Positions 16,580-25,181 of a stretch of DNA of 64,000 nt are shown one piece after another. How positions within the stretch are numbered: the stretch's first letter is position 1; each line of letters starts with the position of its first letter. The position numbers and the translations under genes were made by a program. The notes below the pieces were generated by a model, which was not told the DNA's origin, searched no databases, and saw only the letters and a program-made list of their open reading frames with translations. The DNA is from IMCC26077 sp964418325 (lineage in GTDB: Bacteria; Actinomycetota; Actinomycetes; Nanopelagicales; Nanopelagicaceae). The DNA lies in assembly GCA_964418325.1 (NCBI GenBank), contig CAYQLC010000005.1, positions 10,089-74,088 of the forward strand, read 5' to 3'.

Positions 16580-16960
16580 TCAGTGGGGACGGACTAACCG
16601 GCGATAAGCGAGCATCTCGCCTATCAGCCACCCCGTTGCTGTGGCGAAGGCAACACCCGCAAACCACGGTCGATCGATCGATGTTCGTGAGAGCGCAATC
16701 ATAAAGCCGGCCATACCAATCAACTTAGTCAGGAAGCTCAATGCAACAAATGCGAAGGTCAACCGCGGATCAAGGGTGCGCGTTGTTGCAGCGATGATCA
16801 GGTGAATTATGAAGAATAGAAGCACGACAACAAGCGCAGCCAAACCAGCGAAGAGCCCTCGTGCGCCCACTGCGATAGCAGCGAGGATGGTGCCACCAAT
16901 TCCGATAACGAGCGCAGGAATAATCGCACCTTTAAGAAATAGAGCCGGGTAATTAATCAT
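16580..16960 (-). CDS. AtpI-family membrane protein
   Basis: A 126-residue, four-span hydrophobic protein in the place held by Rv1303 of Mycobacterium, between the wecA-like transferase and atpB. The Lys and Arg near the third span (DPRLTFAFVALSFLTKLIGMAGF) resemble AtpI proteins, which assist assembly of ATP synthase. Its ATG overlaps the upstream transferase stop (ATGA), so the two are translationally coupled. Confidence 0.75.
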   Translation of the reverse strand: MINYPALFLKGAIIPALVIGIGGTILAAIAVGARGLFAGLAALVVVLLFFIIHLIIAATTRTLDPRLTFAFVALSFLTKLIGMAGFMIALSRTSIDRPWFAGVAFATATGWLIGEMLAYRRLVRPH

Positions 16961-18069
16961 CGATGTACGGAGTCTGTCTGCTTAGTCGGGCGCGCACCGA
17001 TGGGCCGCAAGGTGAGTATGAGAATCGGGACGAGAAGAGCAAGAGAGAGCAGGAGATTGATGCGCCATGAGATAAATGCTGATGCGGAAACGGGAGCTGC
17101 AACGAGCAATGTCCATAGATACATCATGAATGTTGCGCTTCGTTGCGAATGGCCTTTTGCTAAAAGACGATGGTGCAGGTGTCCCATATCTGGTGCGAAG
17201 GGTGAACGGCCAGCGCGAGTGCGTCGAATAATTGCGAGCAGTAAGTCAATTAGCGGTATGGCTAGAACTGCAAATGGCAGCAAGAGTGGAACAAGGGTTG
17301 GTGCAAGATTCTGAGATGCAATCGCATTGGCATCAATTTGACCTGTAAGGGTTATCGCTGCAACTCCGAGCAAAAGTCCAAGGAGCATTGAACCTGAATC
17401 ACCCATAAAAATACGTGCCGGATAAGCATTATGTGGCAAGAAACCTAGACAAGCACCCAACATGATTGCAGTCACTAGTGATGGTGCACCTGCGCGATCA
17501 AAGTTATAAACGACTGAGAGTAAATAAGCGAAAGCAAAGAAAGACCCCGCTGCAATTGCCACGATTCCGGCGGCAAGACCATCTAATCCATCAATGAAAT
17601 TCACTGCATTGATTGTCACAAGAATAATAAGAATTGTGACAAGTTGTCCTAAAGATGTGGGCAGCATCGTCACACCATTGAGCGGAAGCCAGAGTAATTG
17701 CACTCCAAAGTTGACCAAAATTGCAGCAGCCAAAGTTTGACCTGCAAGTTTGGTGATTGCATCCAACCCCCATTTGTCATCGATAACACCTAGAATGCAA
17801 ATGACCGTTGCTGCGATGCAAATGCCGCGAATCTGCTGATCTTGGAGAAAAGCCTTACTCAACAACTTAAGTTGGGATGCAATCAAAAGTCCCAACATGA
17901 TGGCAAGCCAGATAGCAACTCCGCCCCAGCGAGGCGTGACCTCTTTATGGACATCTCTGGAGCGAACTTCCGCCACCGCACCAAATTTAATCGCGGCAAT
18001 GCGCGCAAAAGGAGTGAGTAGATAGACAAATATTCCGGTGATTAATAAGACTAAAAGGTGCTCACGCAT
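16957..18069 (-). CDS. wecA: undecaprenyl-phosphate GlcNAc-1-phosphate transferase (WecA/TagO type)
   Basis: A 370-residue polytopic membrane enzyme of the MraY/WecA family with about eleven spans. The Asp-rich motifs VIDDKWGLDAITK and NFIDGLDGLAAG and the later MGDSGSMLLG are catalytic or substrate-contact regions. A His-rich cytosolic loop (DMGHLHHRLL) is typical of WecA rather than MraY. It would start a lipid-linked glycan such as arabinogalactan-type linker, teichoic acid or capsule. It overlaps glyA by 1 bp (TAATG) and the AtpI gene by 4 bp. Confidence 0.92.
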   Translation of the reverse strand: MREHLLVLLITGIFVYLLTPFARIAAIKFGAVAEVRSRDVHKEVTPRWGGVAIWLAIMLGLLIASQLKLLSKAFLQDQQIRGICIAATVICILGVIDDKWGLDAITKLAGQTLAAAILVNFGVQLLWLPLNGVTMLPTSLGQLVTILIILVTINAVNFIDGLDGLAAGIVAIAAGSFFAFAYLLSVVYNFDRAGAPSLVTAIMLGACLGFLPHNAYPARIFMGDSGSMLLGLLLGVAAITLTGQIDANAIASQNLAPTLVPLLLPFAVLAIPLIDLLLAIIRRTRAGRSPFAPDMGHLHHRLLAKGHSQRSATFMMYLWTLLVAAPVSASAFISWRINLLLSLALLVPILILTLRPIGARPTKQTDSVHR

Positions 18070-19328
18070 TAGTTTTCAGGGTAAACGGGAAAGCGCCTGC
18101 ACAATTCCTTTACCTCGCCAGATATCTTTGCCGCCGCCGCTGGCTCTTTTATCGCTTTAGCGATGAGAGCAGCGATAGTTCTCATCTCGCCAACGCCCAT
18201 GCCCTGAGTCGTTACCGAGGGACTACCAACGCGAATTCCGCTGGTAATTGATGGTGGTTGCGGATCAAAAGGAATCGAATTCTTATTGAGCGTAATGCCA
18301 GCAAGACCACAACGCTCGTCTGCCTCTTTTCCAGTGACTCCTAAAGCCTGGACATCGATAAGCGCCAAGTGAGTTTGAGTGCCACCGGAGACCGCTCGCA
18401 TTCCCTCATCAACCAATCCAGCCGCGAGCGCCTGCGCATTGATAATCACATCTTTTGCGTATTTCCGATAACTAGGTTGTAAACACTCTTTGAGAGCAAC
18501 CGCTTTGGCAGCAACCGCACTCATGATGGGACCGCCCTGCATTCCAGGAAAGACCGCTTTATCGATAGCTGCGCCATGCTCTGCTTTTGCCAGAATCATT
18601 CCACCTCGAGGACCACGCAAAACTTTATGCGTGGTAAAGGAGACGACATCTGCATAAGGCACCGGCGATGGAATTGCTTTACCAGCGACTAGACCGATGA
18701 AATGCGCAGCATCAACCCACATAATTGCGCCCACTTCATCGCAAATCTCACGCACCCGTTTGAAATCAATAAGACTTGGATAAGCGGTCGCACCGCTACA
18801 AATCATCTTCGGCTTATGCTTGATCGCAAGATCGCGCAATTCGTCGTAATCAATTAATTCAGTATCTTGTCGGACACCGTATGACTCGACGTTAAACCAT
18901 TTCCCAGAGAAATTCACTTTCGAGCCATGAGTTAAATGGCCGCCGTGTGGCAATGACATCGCTAAGACGGTATCGCCCGGCTTGGTAAACGCTTGATAAA
19001 CAGCGACGTTCGCACTTGCCCCGGAGTGCGGTTGTAAGTTTGCATGATCTGCCCCGAATAACTCTTTGGCGCGAGCAATAGCTATCTCTTCGACTTTGTC
19101 GACCTCTTCGCATCCACCGTAATATCGCTTGCCTGGGTAACCTTCGGCATATTTATTTGAGAGCGTTGAACCGAGAGCGGCAAGGACAGCTGGCGAAGTG
19201 AAGTTCTCGCTTGCGATTAGCTGCAAGCCATTTCGTTCACGCTCAAGCTCAGAAATGAGAATCGCTGCGACCTCTGGATCTTGCGACTCCAGCGCTTCGT
19301 AGCTCGCTCCGTAATACTTGGCGCTCAA
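18069..19328 (-). CDS. glyA: serine hydroxymethyltransferase
   Basis: A PLP enzyme of about 419 residues that interconverts serine and glycine while loading tetrahydrofolate with a one-carbon unit. It has IASENFTSPAV near the N-terminus, YAEGYPGKRYYGG, and the PLP Lys in SFTTHKVLRGPRGG. Start choice: a strong GGAGG lies 5 nt before TTG 19328; the same GGAGG overlaps the ATG at 19340, which would have only AGGGG 1 nt away, so TTG is preferred. In Mycobacterium glyA is not between tsaC and wecA, so this is an insertion into an otherwise conserved block. Confidence 0.95.
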   Translation of the reverse strand: MSAKYYGASYEALESQDPEVAAILISELERERNGLQLIASENFTSPAVLAALGSTLSNKYAEGYPGKRYYGGCEEVDKVEEIAIARAKELFGADHANLQPHSGASANVAVYQAFTKPGDTVLAMSLPHGGHLTHGSKVNFSGKWFNVESYGVRQDTELIDYDELRDLAIKHKPKMICSGATAYPSLIDFKRVREICDEVGAIMWVDAAHFIGLVAGKAIPSPVPYADVVSFTTHKVLRGPRGGMILAKAEHGAAIDKAVFPGMQGGPIMSAVAAKAVALKECLQPSYRKYAKDVIINAQALAAGLVDEGMRAVSGGTQTHLALIDVQALGVTGKEADERCGLAGITLNKNSIPFDPQPPSITSGIRVGSPSVTTQGMGVGEMRTIAALIAKAIKEPAAAAKISGEVKELCRRFPVYPEN

Positions 19329-19368
19329 CGTAACCTCCATGCCCCTGTCAAAGAAGAGTGACGAGAAT

Positions 19369-20013
19369 CTATCCCACATCCTGACTTATCTCAGGCCATG
19401 CTTGGCGAAGGCTCGCGATATCGATAGCTCCTTGGCGAATCACCCTAGGTGGCTTAGCTGTGCAATCCACCACAGTGCTCAAAGCCTGGGCTGGAATCTC
19501 GCCTCCATCAAAGATCAAGTCGAGATGCGAACCAAAGACCTCATTAATAAGCATGGGTTGGGCAAAGGAGGCTCGACCTGCAAGCGCTGCACCAGCAACA
19601 GCAAGCGGTCCAGTTTCATTGAGCAGATTAATGGCGAATTCAGAGTTCGGCACTCGAACTGCCACTTGATCAAGCAGGCGTTCATCACCCAAGTCCCAGG
19701 TCAGAGCAGGGTGTGGAGCTAAGTAGAGGGTCAACAGCCCCGGCCAGAATGAATTCATCAATGCTTGGGCTGCTTCAGAGATATCCCGAGTAATTCCAAC
19801 AATTCGATTCTTATCGCCAATCATTACTGACGCCGCCTGACCTGACGGATCATTACGGAGCAAATGGAGTGAGCTCACTGCCATGTGATTGAAAGCGTCT
19901 GTCGCAAACACATATCCACTATCAATTGGCAGCGCAATGACATTCCCAGATCTGATCTCGCGGAGAGCGCGATCTATTGCTGCAGGATTTGCAATATCTA
20001 CTAACTCTGCCAT
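19369..20013 (-). CDS. TsaC/Sua5-family (YrdC) protein with altered signature residues
   Basis: A 214-residue protein in the tsaC position between prmC and the wecA region. TsaC makes threonylcarbamoyl-AMP for tRNA t6A37. The YrdC fold can be followed throughout (GNVIALPIDSGYVFATDAF, FWPGLLTLYLAP, GSHLDLIFDGG, STVVDCT, RVIRQG). The Lys-Arg-Ser-Asn set used by active enzymes (Lys50, Arg52, Ser139, Asn141 in E. coli) appears as Arg53, Asp55, Gly141 and Ala143, and the TDTVYG motif reads IDSGYV. The reading frame is intact. Either another gene supplies t6A or this protein has changed role. The start overlaps the prmC stop by 1 bp. Confidence 0.8.
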   Translation of the reverse strand: MAELVDIANPAAIDRALREIRSGNVIALPIDSGYVFATDAFNHMAVSSLHLLRNDPSGQAASVMIGDKNRIVGITRDISEAAQALMNSFWPGLLTLYLAPHPALTWDLGDERLLDQVAVRVPNSEFAINLLNETGPLAVAGAALAGRASFAQPMLINEVFGSHLDLIFDGGEIPAQALSTVVDCTAKPPRVIRQGAIDIASLRQAWPEISQDVG

Positions 20014-20837
20014 TACTTACGTACTCCGCTACTAAATCGAGGTCGAATGTTCAAATCATAGTGAAGTTGTACTTCGGAGAAGGCATCTGAAAGATATTGA
20101 CCGATACGTTCACCATGGCTTTCATGATGCTCTAAGGCGAGGAAGCCTCCATGTTTGAGCGCTCGAGCCGCGGCATCTATGAAGCGCTCTGGAATCTCCA
20201 TCCCACTTGTTCCACCAAACAACGCCTCAGCTGGCTCGAATTTCTGCACTTCATCTACAAGAACCTGTGCATCAGGAATGTAGGGAGGATTGGCTATGAC
20301 CGCATCAAAATACTCGTTGCGTTCAAAGTGAGAAACGTCAGATTGAATCAGCTCGATATTTGGACTTAGCTTTGTAACATTTTTCATTAACCAACTAAAT
20401 GCAAGATCTGAGTTTTCTAACGCGGAGACTTGGGCGCCTGGAACTTCACTCGCGATAGCAATCGCTAGCGCGCCAGAGCCTGCACCAAGATCAAGAACGC
20501 GCGGGTTCGTGAGATTTTTGATTTTCTCCAGCACCACATCAACTAAAGATTCACTCTCCGGACGTGGAATTAAGACCCCTGGTCCTACTTCAAGGGTGAG
20601 ATCGCGAAAGTAGGTCCGACCAATAATGTATTGAATTGGCTCGGCTGATTTTCGTCGCGCTATCCATGCTCGGAATTGGTTTATTTGCTCATTAGTGAAT
20701 TCATCTTCAAGAACTACTCGTGTTCTTGATAAACCGGTTGCCTCTGCGAGTAAGAGTAGTGAGTCGAGCGCGGGGTCGATAGTCAGATCGCGTAACTCTG
20801 CCGTCGCCCAGTTCAATAACTCTCGAGCGTTAGACAT
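20013..20837 (-). CDS. prmC: release factor glutamine methyltransferase
   Basis: About 274 residues. Methylates the Gln of the GGQ motif in RF1 and RF2, using S-adenosylmethionine. The catalytic NPPY motif is seen in VIANPPYIPD, and the SAM-binding stretch is VLDLGAGSGALAIAIA. The N-terminal helical domain is normal. ATG 20837 lies 4 bp after the prfA stop; upstream GTG/TTG codons inside prfA are alternatives because no ribosome-binding site is clear. prmC next to prfA is a classic pairing of enzyme and substrate genes. Confidence 0.95.
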   Translation of the reverse strand: MSNARELLNWATAELRDLTIDPALDSLLLLAEATGLSRTRVVLEDEFTNEQINQFRAWIARRKSAEPIQYIIGRTYFRDLTLEVGPGVLIPRPESESLVDVVLEKIKNLTNPRVLDLGAGSGALAIAIASEVPGAQVSALENSDLAFSWLMKNVTKLSPNIELIQSDVSHFERNEYFDAVIANPPYIPDAQVLVDEVQKFEPAEALFGGTSGMEIPERFIDAAARALKHGGFLALEHHESHGERIGQYLSDAFSEVQLHYDLNIRPRFSSGVRK

Positions 20838-20841
20838 TCCA

Positions 20842-21939
20842 TCAACCAGCTGCAAGCCGGCTTGCCTTATCGGCATCTATAAGTGCTTGGATTACCGGAT
20901 CTAATTCACCATCAAGCACTATATTGAGATTATTCGCTTTGAAATTCACCCGGTGATCACTCAGTCGATTTTCGGGGAAGTTGTAGGTACGAATCCGTTC
21001 ACTTCGATCCACTGTTCGCACTTGGCTTTTGCGTTCTGCAGCGGCCGCTGCTTCCTGAGCCTCTACTGCAGCAGCAAGCAAACGTGCCCGCAAAATTCGT
21101 AGCGCTGACTCTTTGTTCTGGAGTTGGCTCTTCTCGTTCTGACAGGAAACCACGATTCCGGTAGGAACGTGCGTTAGGCGAACGGCGCTATCGGTGGTGT
21201 TAACGCTCTGGCCACCCGGACCGCTCGAACGGTAAACATCCACTCGAACATCGTTCATATTTAATTCAACATCAATTTCGTCTGCTTCGGGGAGGACTAG
21301 AACTCCTGCAGCAGATGTATGAATTCGTCCCTGGGATTCCGTCTCCGGTACCCGTTGTACTCGATGAACGCCACCTTCAAATTTCAATTTCGCATAAGGG
21401 GCGCGACCTGGTTCTGGGACCCCTTTACTCTTAATAGCGATAGAGACATCTTTATAGCCTCCTAAATCGCTCTCTGTTGCATCGATGATTTCTGCTTTCC
21501 ACCCTTGAGTCTCGGCATACCGCAAATACATTCTCAGGAGATCTCCGGCAAAGAGCGCTGACTCTTCGCCACCTGCTCCCGCTTTAATCTCGACGATGAC
21601 ATCGCGATCATCATTAGGGTCTCGAGGCAGCAATAACTCTTCGAGCGCTTTGGCCGCAATTGACTCAGCCTCTTCGAGCGCCGGGATCTCTCCTGCGAAC
21701 GAAGGATCTTCCTTAGCTAGGTCGCGGGCTGCAAGAAGATCATCATTTGCTGCGCGCCATCTTTTAAATCCGGCGACAATCGGACCCAGCTGGGCATATC
21801 GCTTACCTAATTGGCGAGCTTTTCCGCTATCCCCATGAATCGTTGGGTCGGCAAGTTGCGCTTCAATCGTTGCATGCTCAGCAACGAGATCATCTGCACT
21901 GGCAAATCGATCACTAGCTGATTGTGCTGCTGAACTCAT
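20842..21939 (-). CDS. prfA: peptide chain release factor 1
   Basis: About 365 residues. Terminates translation at UAA and UAG. The codon-reading tripeptide PET is present (VQRVPETESQGR), and the hydrolysis motif GGQ lies in SSGPGGQSVNTTDSAVR. ATG 21939 is preferred; a GGAGGA lies 11 nt upstream. It is separated from rpmE by an intrinsic terminator, so it either has its own promoter or depends on read-through. Confidence 0.97.
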   Translation of the reverse strand: MSSAAQSASDRFASADDLVAEHATIEAQLADPTIHGDSGKARQLGKRYAQLGPIVAGFKRWRAANDDLLAARDLAKEDPSFAGEIPALEEAESIAAKALEELLLPRDPNDDRDVIVEIKAGAGGEESALFAGDLLRMYLRYAETQGWKAEIIDATESDLGGYKDVSIAIKSKGVPEPGRAPYAKLKFEGGVHRVQRVPETESQGRIHTSAAGVLVLPEADEIDVELNMNDVRVDVYRSSGPGGQSVNTTDSAVRLTHVPTGIVVSCQNEKSQLQNKESALRILRARLLAAAVEAQEAAAAAERKSQVRTVDRSERIRTYNFPENRLSDHRVNFKANNLNIVLDGELDPVIQALIDADKASRLAAG

Positions 21940-21958
21940 CGCTTCCGCGCTCCTCCAA

Positions 21959-22001
21959 TTAAAAAACCGCACCCGCCTGTGGAGACAGGCTTAGGTGCGG
22001 T
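21959..22001 (-). terminator. intrinsic terminator after rpmE
   Basis: On the minus strand a long GC-rich hairpin (arms ACCGCACC and GGTGCGGT, inner arms GCCTGT and ACAGGC) is followed by a run of T. It stands 11 bp beyond the rpmE stop and would cap the rpmE transcript. Confidence 0.9.
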
Positions 22002-22011
22002 CTTAGCAAAG

Positions 22012-22230
22012 TTACTTTTTGTTAGCTGATTTCTTCAAACGCTCTTCGAATCGGGCGACGCGTCCACCAGTATCGAGGATGCGCTGCTTTCCGGTGTAGA
22101 ACGGATGGCATACCGAGCAGACATCAACGGAAATCGCACCATTCTTTGCGGTTGAGCGGGTGGTAAATGTTTCGCCACATGAGCACGAGACGGTGGTCTC
22201 GACATACTCTGGATGAATCTCAGCCTTCAT
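22012..22230 (-). CDS. rpmE: 50S ribosomal protein L31, zinc-binding form
   Basis: A 72-residue large-subunit protein. Cys16, Cys18, Cys38 and Cys41 (CSCGETF, then CSVCHPFYTGKQ) make this the Cys-containing, zinc-dependent version. ATG 22230 has GGAG about 9 nt upstream. It sits between rho and prfA as in Mycobacterium and is followed by a strong terminator. Confidence 0.97.
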   Translation of the reverse strand: MKAEIHPEYVETTVSCSCGETFTTRSTAKNGAISVDVCSVCHPFYTGKQRILDTGGRVARFEERLKKSANKK

Positions 22231-22355
22231 AATTCATGCTCCATTTCATAGTCGCTGGGTCGAGTGGAGCTTTCGCTGCCAATCTCGGGAACCAGCAATC
22301 ACGGACTTGCCTAGAGGAAAAGAGTACCGAGGAGTTCGCTATTGGGCTAATCCCC
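22231..22355. other. rho-rpmE intergenic region
   Basis: A 125-bp leader for rpmE. Besides the GGAG ribosome-binding site I see no convincing hairpin terminator, promoter or known riboswitch. Confidence 0.5.
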
Positions 22356-24011
22356 TTATTTATCGCCGTCAGTACCTGGACCAACGGTGGTCTTTTGAAC
22401 CTGCATCAAGAATTCGACGTTGGACTTGGTGCCCTTCATCTTCTCAAGAAGAAGCTCTAGCGCTTGTTGTGGATCCAGCGCGTGTAGCACGCGACGAAGC
22501 TTCCACACGATATTCAATTCCTCAGCCCCCATGAGAATCTCTTCTTTACGGGTACCCGATGCATCAACATCAACTGCTGGGAAGATTCGCTTATCTGCCA
22601 TACGGCGATCAAGCTTAAGTTCCATATTTCCAGTTCCCTTGAACTCTTCAAAGATCACTTCATCCATGCGGGAACCGGTATCGATAAGAGCAGTTGCAAG
22701 AATGGTCAATGAACCACCATCTTCAATATTACGGGCGGCACCAAAGAATTTCTTTGGTGGATAGAGGGCTGCTGAGTCAACACCGCCAGAGAGGATTCGG
22801 CCGCTGGCTGGAGCAGCAATGTTGTAGGCACGACCAAGACGAGTAATCGAGTCAAGAAGCACGACGACATCGTGGCCTAATTCGACCAAACGTTTTGCTC
22901 TCTCGATTGCCAACTCTGCAACCATCGTGTGATCTTCAGCGGGACGATCGAAAGTGGATGAGATGACCTCGCCCTTCACTGATCGCTGCATGTCGGTAAC
23001 TTCTTCAGGACGTTCATCAACGAGCACCACCATTAAGTGACACTCTGGATTGTTGGTCGTAATTGCATTAGCAATCGACTGCAGGACCATTGTTTTACCG
23101 GCTTTAGGTGGCGAAACAATCAAACCGCGCTGACCTTTACCGATTGGTGCAATGAGATCGATAACCCGAGTGGTGAGCACATTGGGTTGGGTCTCAAGTC
23201 GAAGACGCTCTTGCGGATAGAGCGGAGTGAGCTTGTTAAATTCGACGCGGTCACGCGACTCCTCTGGATCCATTCCATTAATGGTGTCTAAACGAATGAG
23301 CGCATTGAATTTCTCACGTCGTTCGCCTTCGCGTGGCTCGCGAACTGCACCCGTGATGACATCCCCTTTACGGAGCGCATATCGACGAACCTGTTGCATA
23401 GAGACGTAGACATCGTTTGGACTTGGCAGGTAACCAGCGGTACGCACGAAGGCGTAGTTCTCCAAGATATCGAGTAAGCCACCAACGGGAATGAGCACAT
23501 CATCTTCGCGGATTGTCATATCGCGCTCGCCGCGCTCGCCACGATCTCCGCGGTTGCGGTCGCGACCCCGGTCACGGTCACGGTCACGGTGACGATCTCG
23601 TCGACCGCCATCGCGGTCGCCCCGGTCGCCTCGGTCGTTACGAGCTCCACGATCATTGCGCTCTGACTGCTCAGAGCTGCTCTCTGAATCGCTCTCGCCA
23701 GACTCATCATCTTCCGAATCAGAGTTATCAGCCGTGTCGGAACTTTCAGAATTCTGATTGCGCCCCTGATTTCGCTCGCGACGGCGCTCCTCGCGTTCTT
23801 GTTGTCGCTCTAATTGACGCGCCTCTTTCTCTTTTGCTGCCGCCGCACGATTGGCAGCTTGGAGGTCGGCAATCGCCTGCACTAAGTCGCCTTTGGCGAG
23901 TTTTGCGGCGCCATCAATACCCAGTTGGGTGGCGACTTTGCGGAGCTCAGGCAGGAGCATGGCGGATAGATCTCCAGCTGGCTTTGCCTTACGAGTACTT
24001 ACTTCACTCAC
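22356..24011 (-). CDS. rho: transcription termination factor Rho
   Basis: A 551-residue hexameric RNA helicase. A Rho N-terminal domain (LPELRKVATQLGIDG) is followed by an Arg/Asp/Ser/Glu-rich insertion of about 100 residues (residues ~60-165, RDRDRGRDRNRGDRG-like) typical of actinobacterial Rho. Next come the RNA-binding domain (GGLLDILENYAFVR) and the ATPase with PPKAGKTMVLQ. GTG 24011 has GAGGC upstream. A TTGATT/TATGAA promoter is proposed in the leader. Rho may matter more than usual here because few intrinsic terminators are visible. Confidence 0.98.
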   Translation of the reverse strand: MSEVSTRKAKPAGDLSAMLLPELRKVATQLGIDGAAKLAKGDLVQAIADLQAANRAAAAKEKEARQLERQQEREERRRERNQGRNQNSESSDTADNSDSEDDESGESDSESSSEQSERNDRGARNDRGDRGDRDGGRRDRHRDRDRDRGRDRNRGDRGERGERDMTIREDDVLIPVGGLLDILENYAFVRTAGYLPSPNDVYVSMQQVRRYALRKGDVITGAVREPREGERREKFNALIRLDTINGMDPEESRDRVEFNKLTPLYPQERLRLETQPNVLTTRVIDLIAPIGKGQRGLIVSPPKAGKTMVLQSIANAITTNNPECHLMVVLVDERPEEVTDMQRSVKGEVISSTFDRPAEDHTMVAELAIERAKRLVELGHDVVVLLDSITRLGRAYNIAAPASGRILSGGVDSAALYPPKKFFGAARNIEDGGSLTILATALIDTGSRMDEVIFEEFKGTGNMELKLDRRMADKRIFPAVDVDASGTRKEEILMGAEELNIVWKLRRVLHALDPQQALELLLEKMKGTKSNVEFLMQVQKTTVGPGTDGDK

Positions 24012-24110
24012 TATGCCTCATTCATGTTGATTTCGTAACGCACATCGTGTGCGCCATTGATGTATCTCGCCTCTTGCCAACTCTGCAGCTATGTCACGTT
24101 GATTTCGCAT

Positions 24111-24138
24111 TTCATAAAGTAATTGGGAAGGAAATCAA
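24111..24138 (-). promoter_or_regulatory. candidate rho promoter
   Basis: Minus-strand TTGATT (24133-24138) and TATGAA (24111-24116) are separated by 16 bp, about 100 bp before the rho start codon. It is the best sigma-70-like pair in the 240-bp thrB-rho spacer. The spacer also holds two short GC hairpins (24158-24171 and 24204-24231) without T runs. Confidence 0.4.
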
Positions 24139-24251
24139 TGAAGCGCTGTGTGGATGGTCGGGGATCAATCCCCTAGCGAGGCTCAAGAGTAACACCCTGG
24201 TCTGGGGCCTGTGCAAATCGAGGATGGCCCCTGTTCGCGGCAAATCAGGCG

Positions 24252-25181
24252 TTACCCGTTAAATACGTGGGCCCCTTGGGCGCTAACCCCGACTATTTGG
24301 CTGGTGAACGCCCCCTCGCCTGCGCGGGCGATCTCTTGTGCATCTGCCACTGTTCCGTAGTGGAGTGCGAGCACAGTTGGACCAGAACCTGAGATAAATG
24401 CAGCAACACCAGCTTCGCGCAAAGTGCTCATTAGTTCATAACTCTTAGGCATCTGACTTTGGCGATAGAACTGATGTATTCGATCTTCCGTTCCCGCAAA
24501 AAGCAACTCAGGCTTTCGCGAGAGCGCTTCAACCATCAAAGTGCTGCGCGAGATGTTCACTGCAGCATCAATATGCGGAACCGTCTCCGGTAATAGTGCG
24601 CGCGCTTTCTTCGTGGCAACTTCTCCAGATTTCTTAGGAATAAAAGTTATTGCCATGATTCGAAGATCGACCGGAATAGATATCGCTCTTCCAGAACCAT
24701 CTTCCACCCATGCAATGGTCGCGCCACCTAAAAATGCCGCTGCAACATTATCGGGATGACCTTCAATTTCGGTTGCCAGTGCCAGCAGATCCTTATCGTT
24801 GAGTCGCTCTGTTCCTGAGATGACCAAGGAGCGCGCCAGGACTAATCCACCAATGATTGCGCTGGATGAAGATCCCAAACCTCTGCCATGAGGAATGGCA
24901 TTGAGCGCACGTAGCGCCAATCCGCGAGGGCGGCCACCCATGTGATCAAATGCCGCATTCATCGAAGAAACAACAAGATTCTTCTCATCTTTACGTAACG
25001 TTTCAGCGCCTTCGCCGGCAATCTCTACATCTAAACCCGGCTCATCAAGAACTTGTGCGGCGTAACCATCATAAATTTCGAGCGCCAGACCCAAACAATC
25101 AAATCCAGCACCTAGGTTTGCACTTGTTGCAGGAACGCGAATTGTGACTGGCGTGGCGCGAAATGTTGGGCGAGAGACCAT
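24252..25181 (-). CDS. thrB: homoserine kinase
   Basis: A 309-residue GHMP-family kinase that phosphorylates homoserine with ATP. It has the N-terminal PATSANLGAGFDCLGLAL, the ATP loop PHGRGLGSSSSAIIGG (near residue 93) and a C-terminal GSGPTVLAL motif. ATG 25181 overlaps the thrC stop by 1 bp (TGATG). Last step but one of threonine synthesis, in a hom-thrC-thrB operon. Confidence 0.97.
   Translation of the reverse strand: MVSRPTFRATPVTIRVPATSANLGAGFDCLGLALEIYDGYAAQVLDEPGLDVEIAGEGAETLRKDEKNLVVSSMNAAFDHMGGRPRGLALRALNAIPHGRGLGSSSSAIIGGLVLARSLVISGTERLNDKDLLALATEIEGHPDNVAAAFLGGATIAWVEDGSGRAISIPVDLRIMAITFIPKKSGEVATKKARALLPETVPHIDAAVNISRSTLMVEALSRKPELLFAGTEDRIHQFYRQSQMPKSYELMSTLREAGVAAFISGSGPTVLALHYGTVADAQEIARAGEGAFTSQIVGVSAQGAHVFNG

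Noticed and set aside
24158..24231. Intrinsic terminator after thrB
   Set aside because: Two short GC hairpins are present, but neither is followed by a T run on the minus strand.
23513..24262. Long plus-strand open frame opposite rho, Arg/His/Gly-rich
   Set aside because: It mirrors the low-complexity Arg/Asp insertion of Rho on the other strand; no ribosome-binding site or family features.
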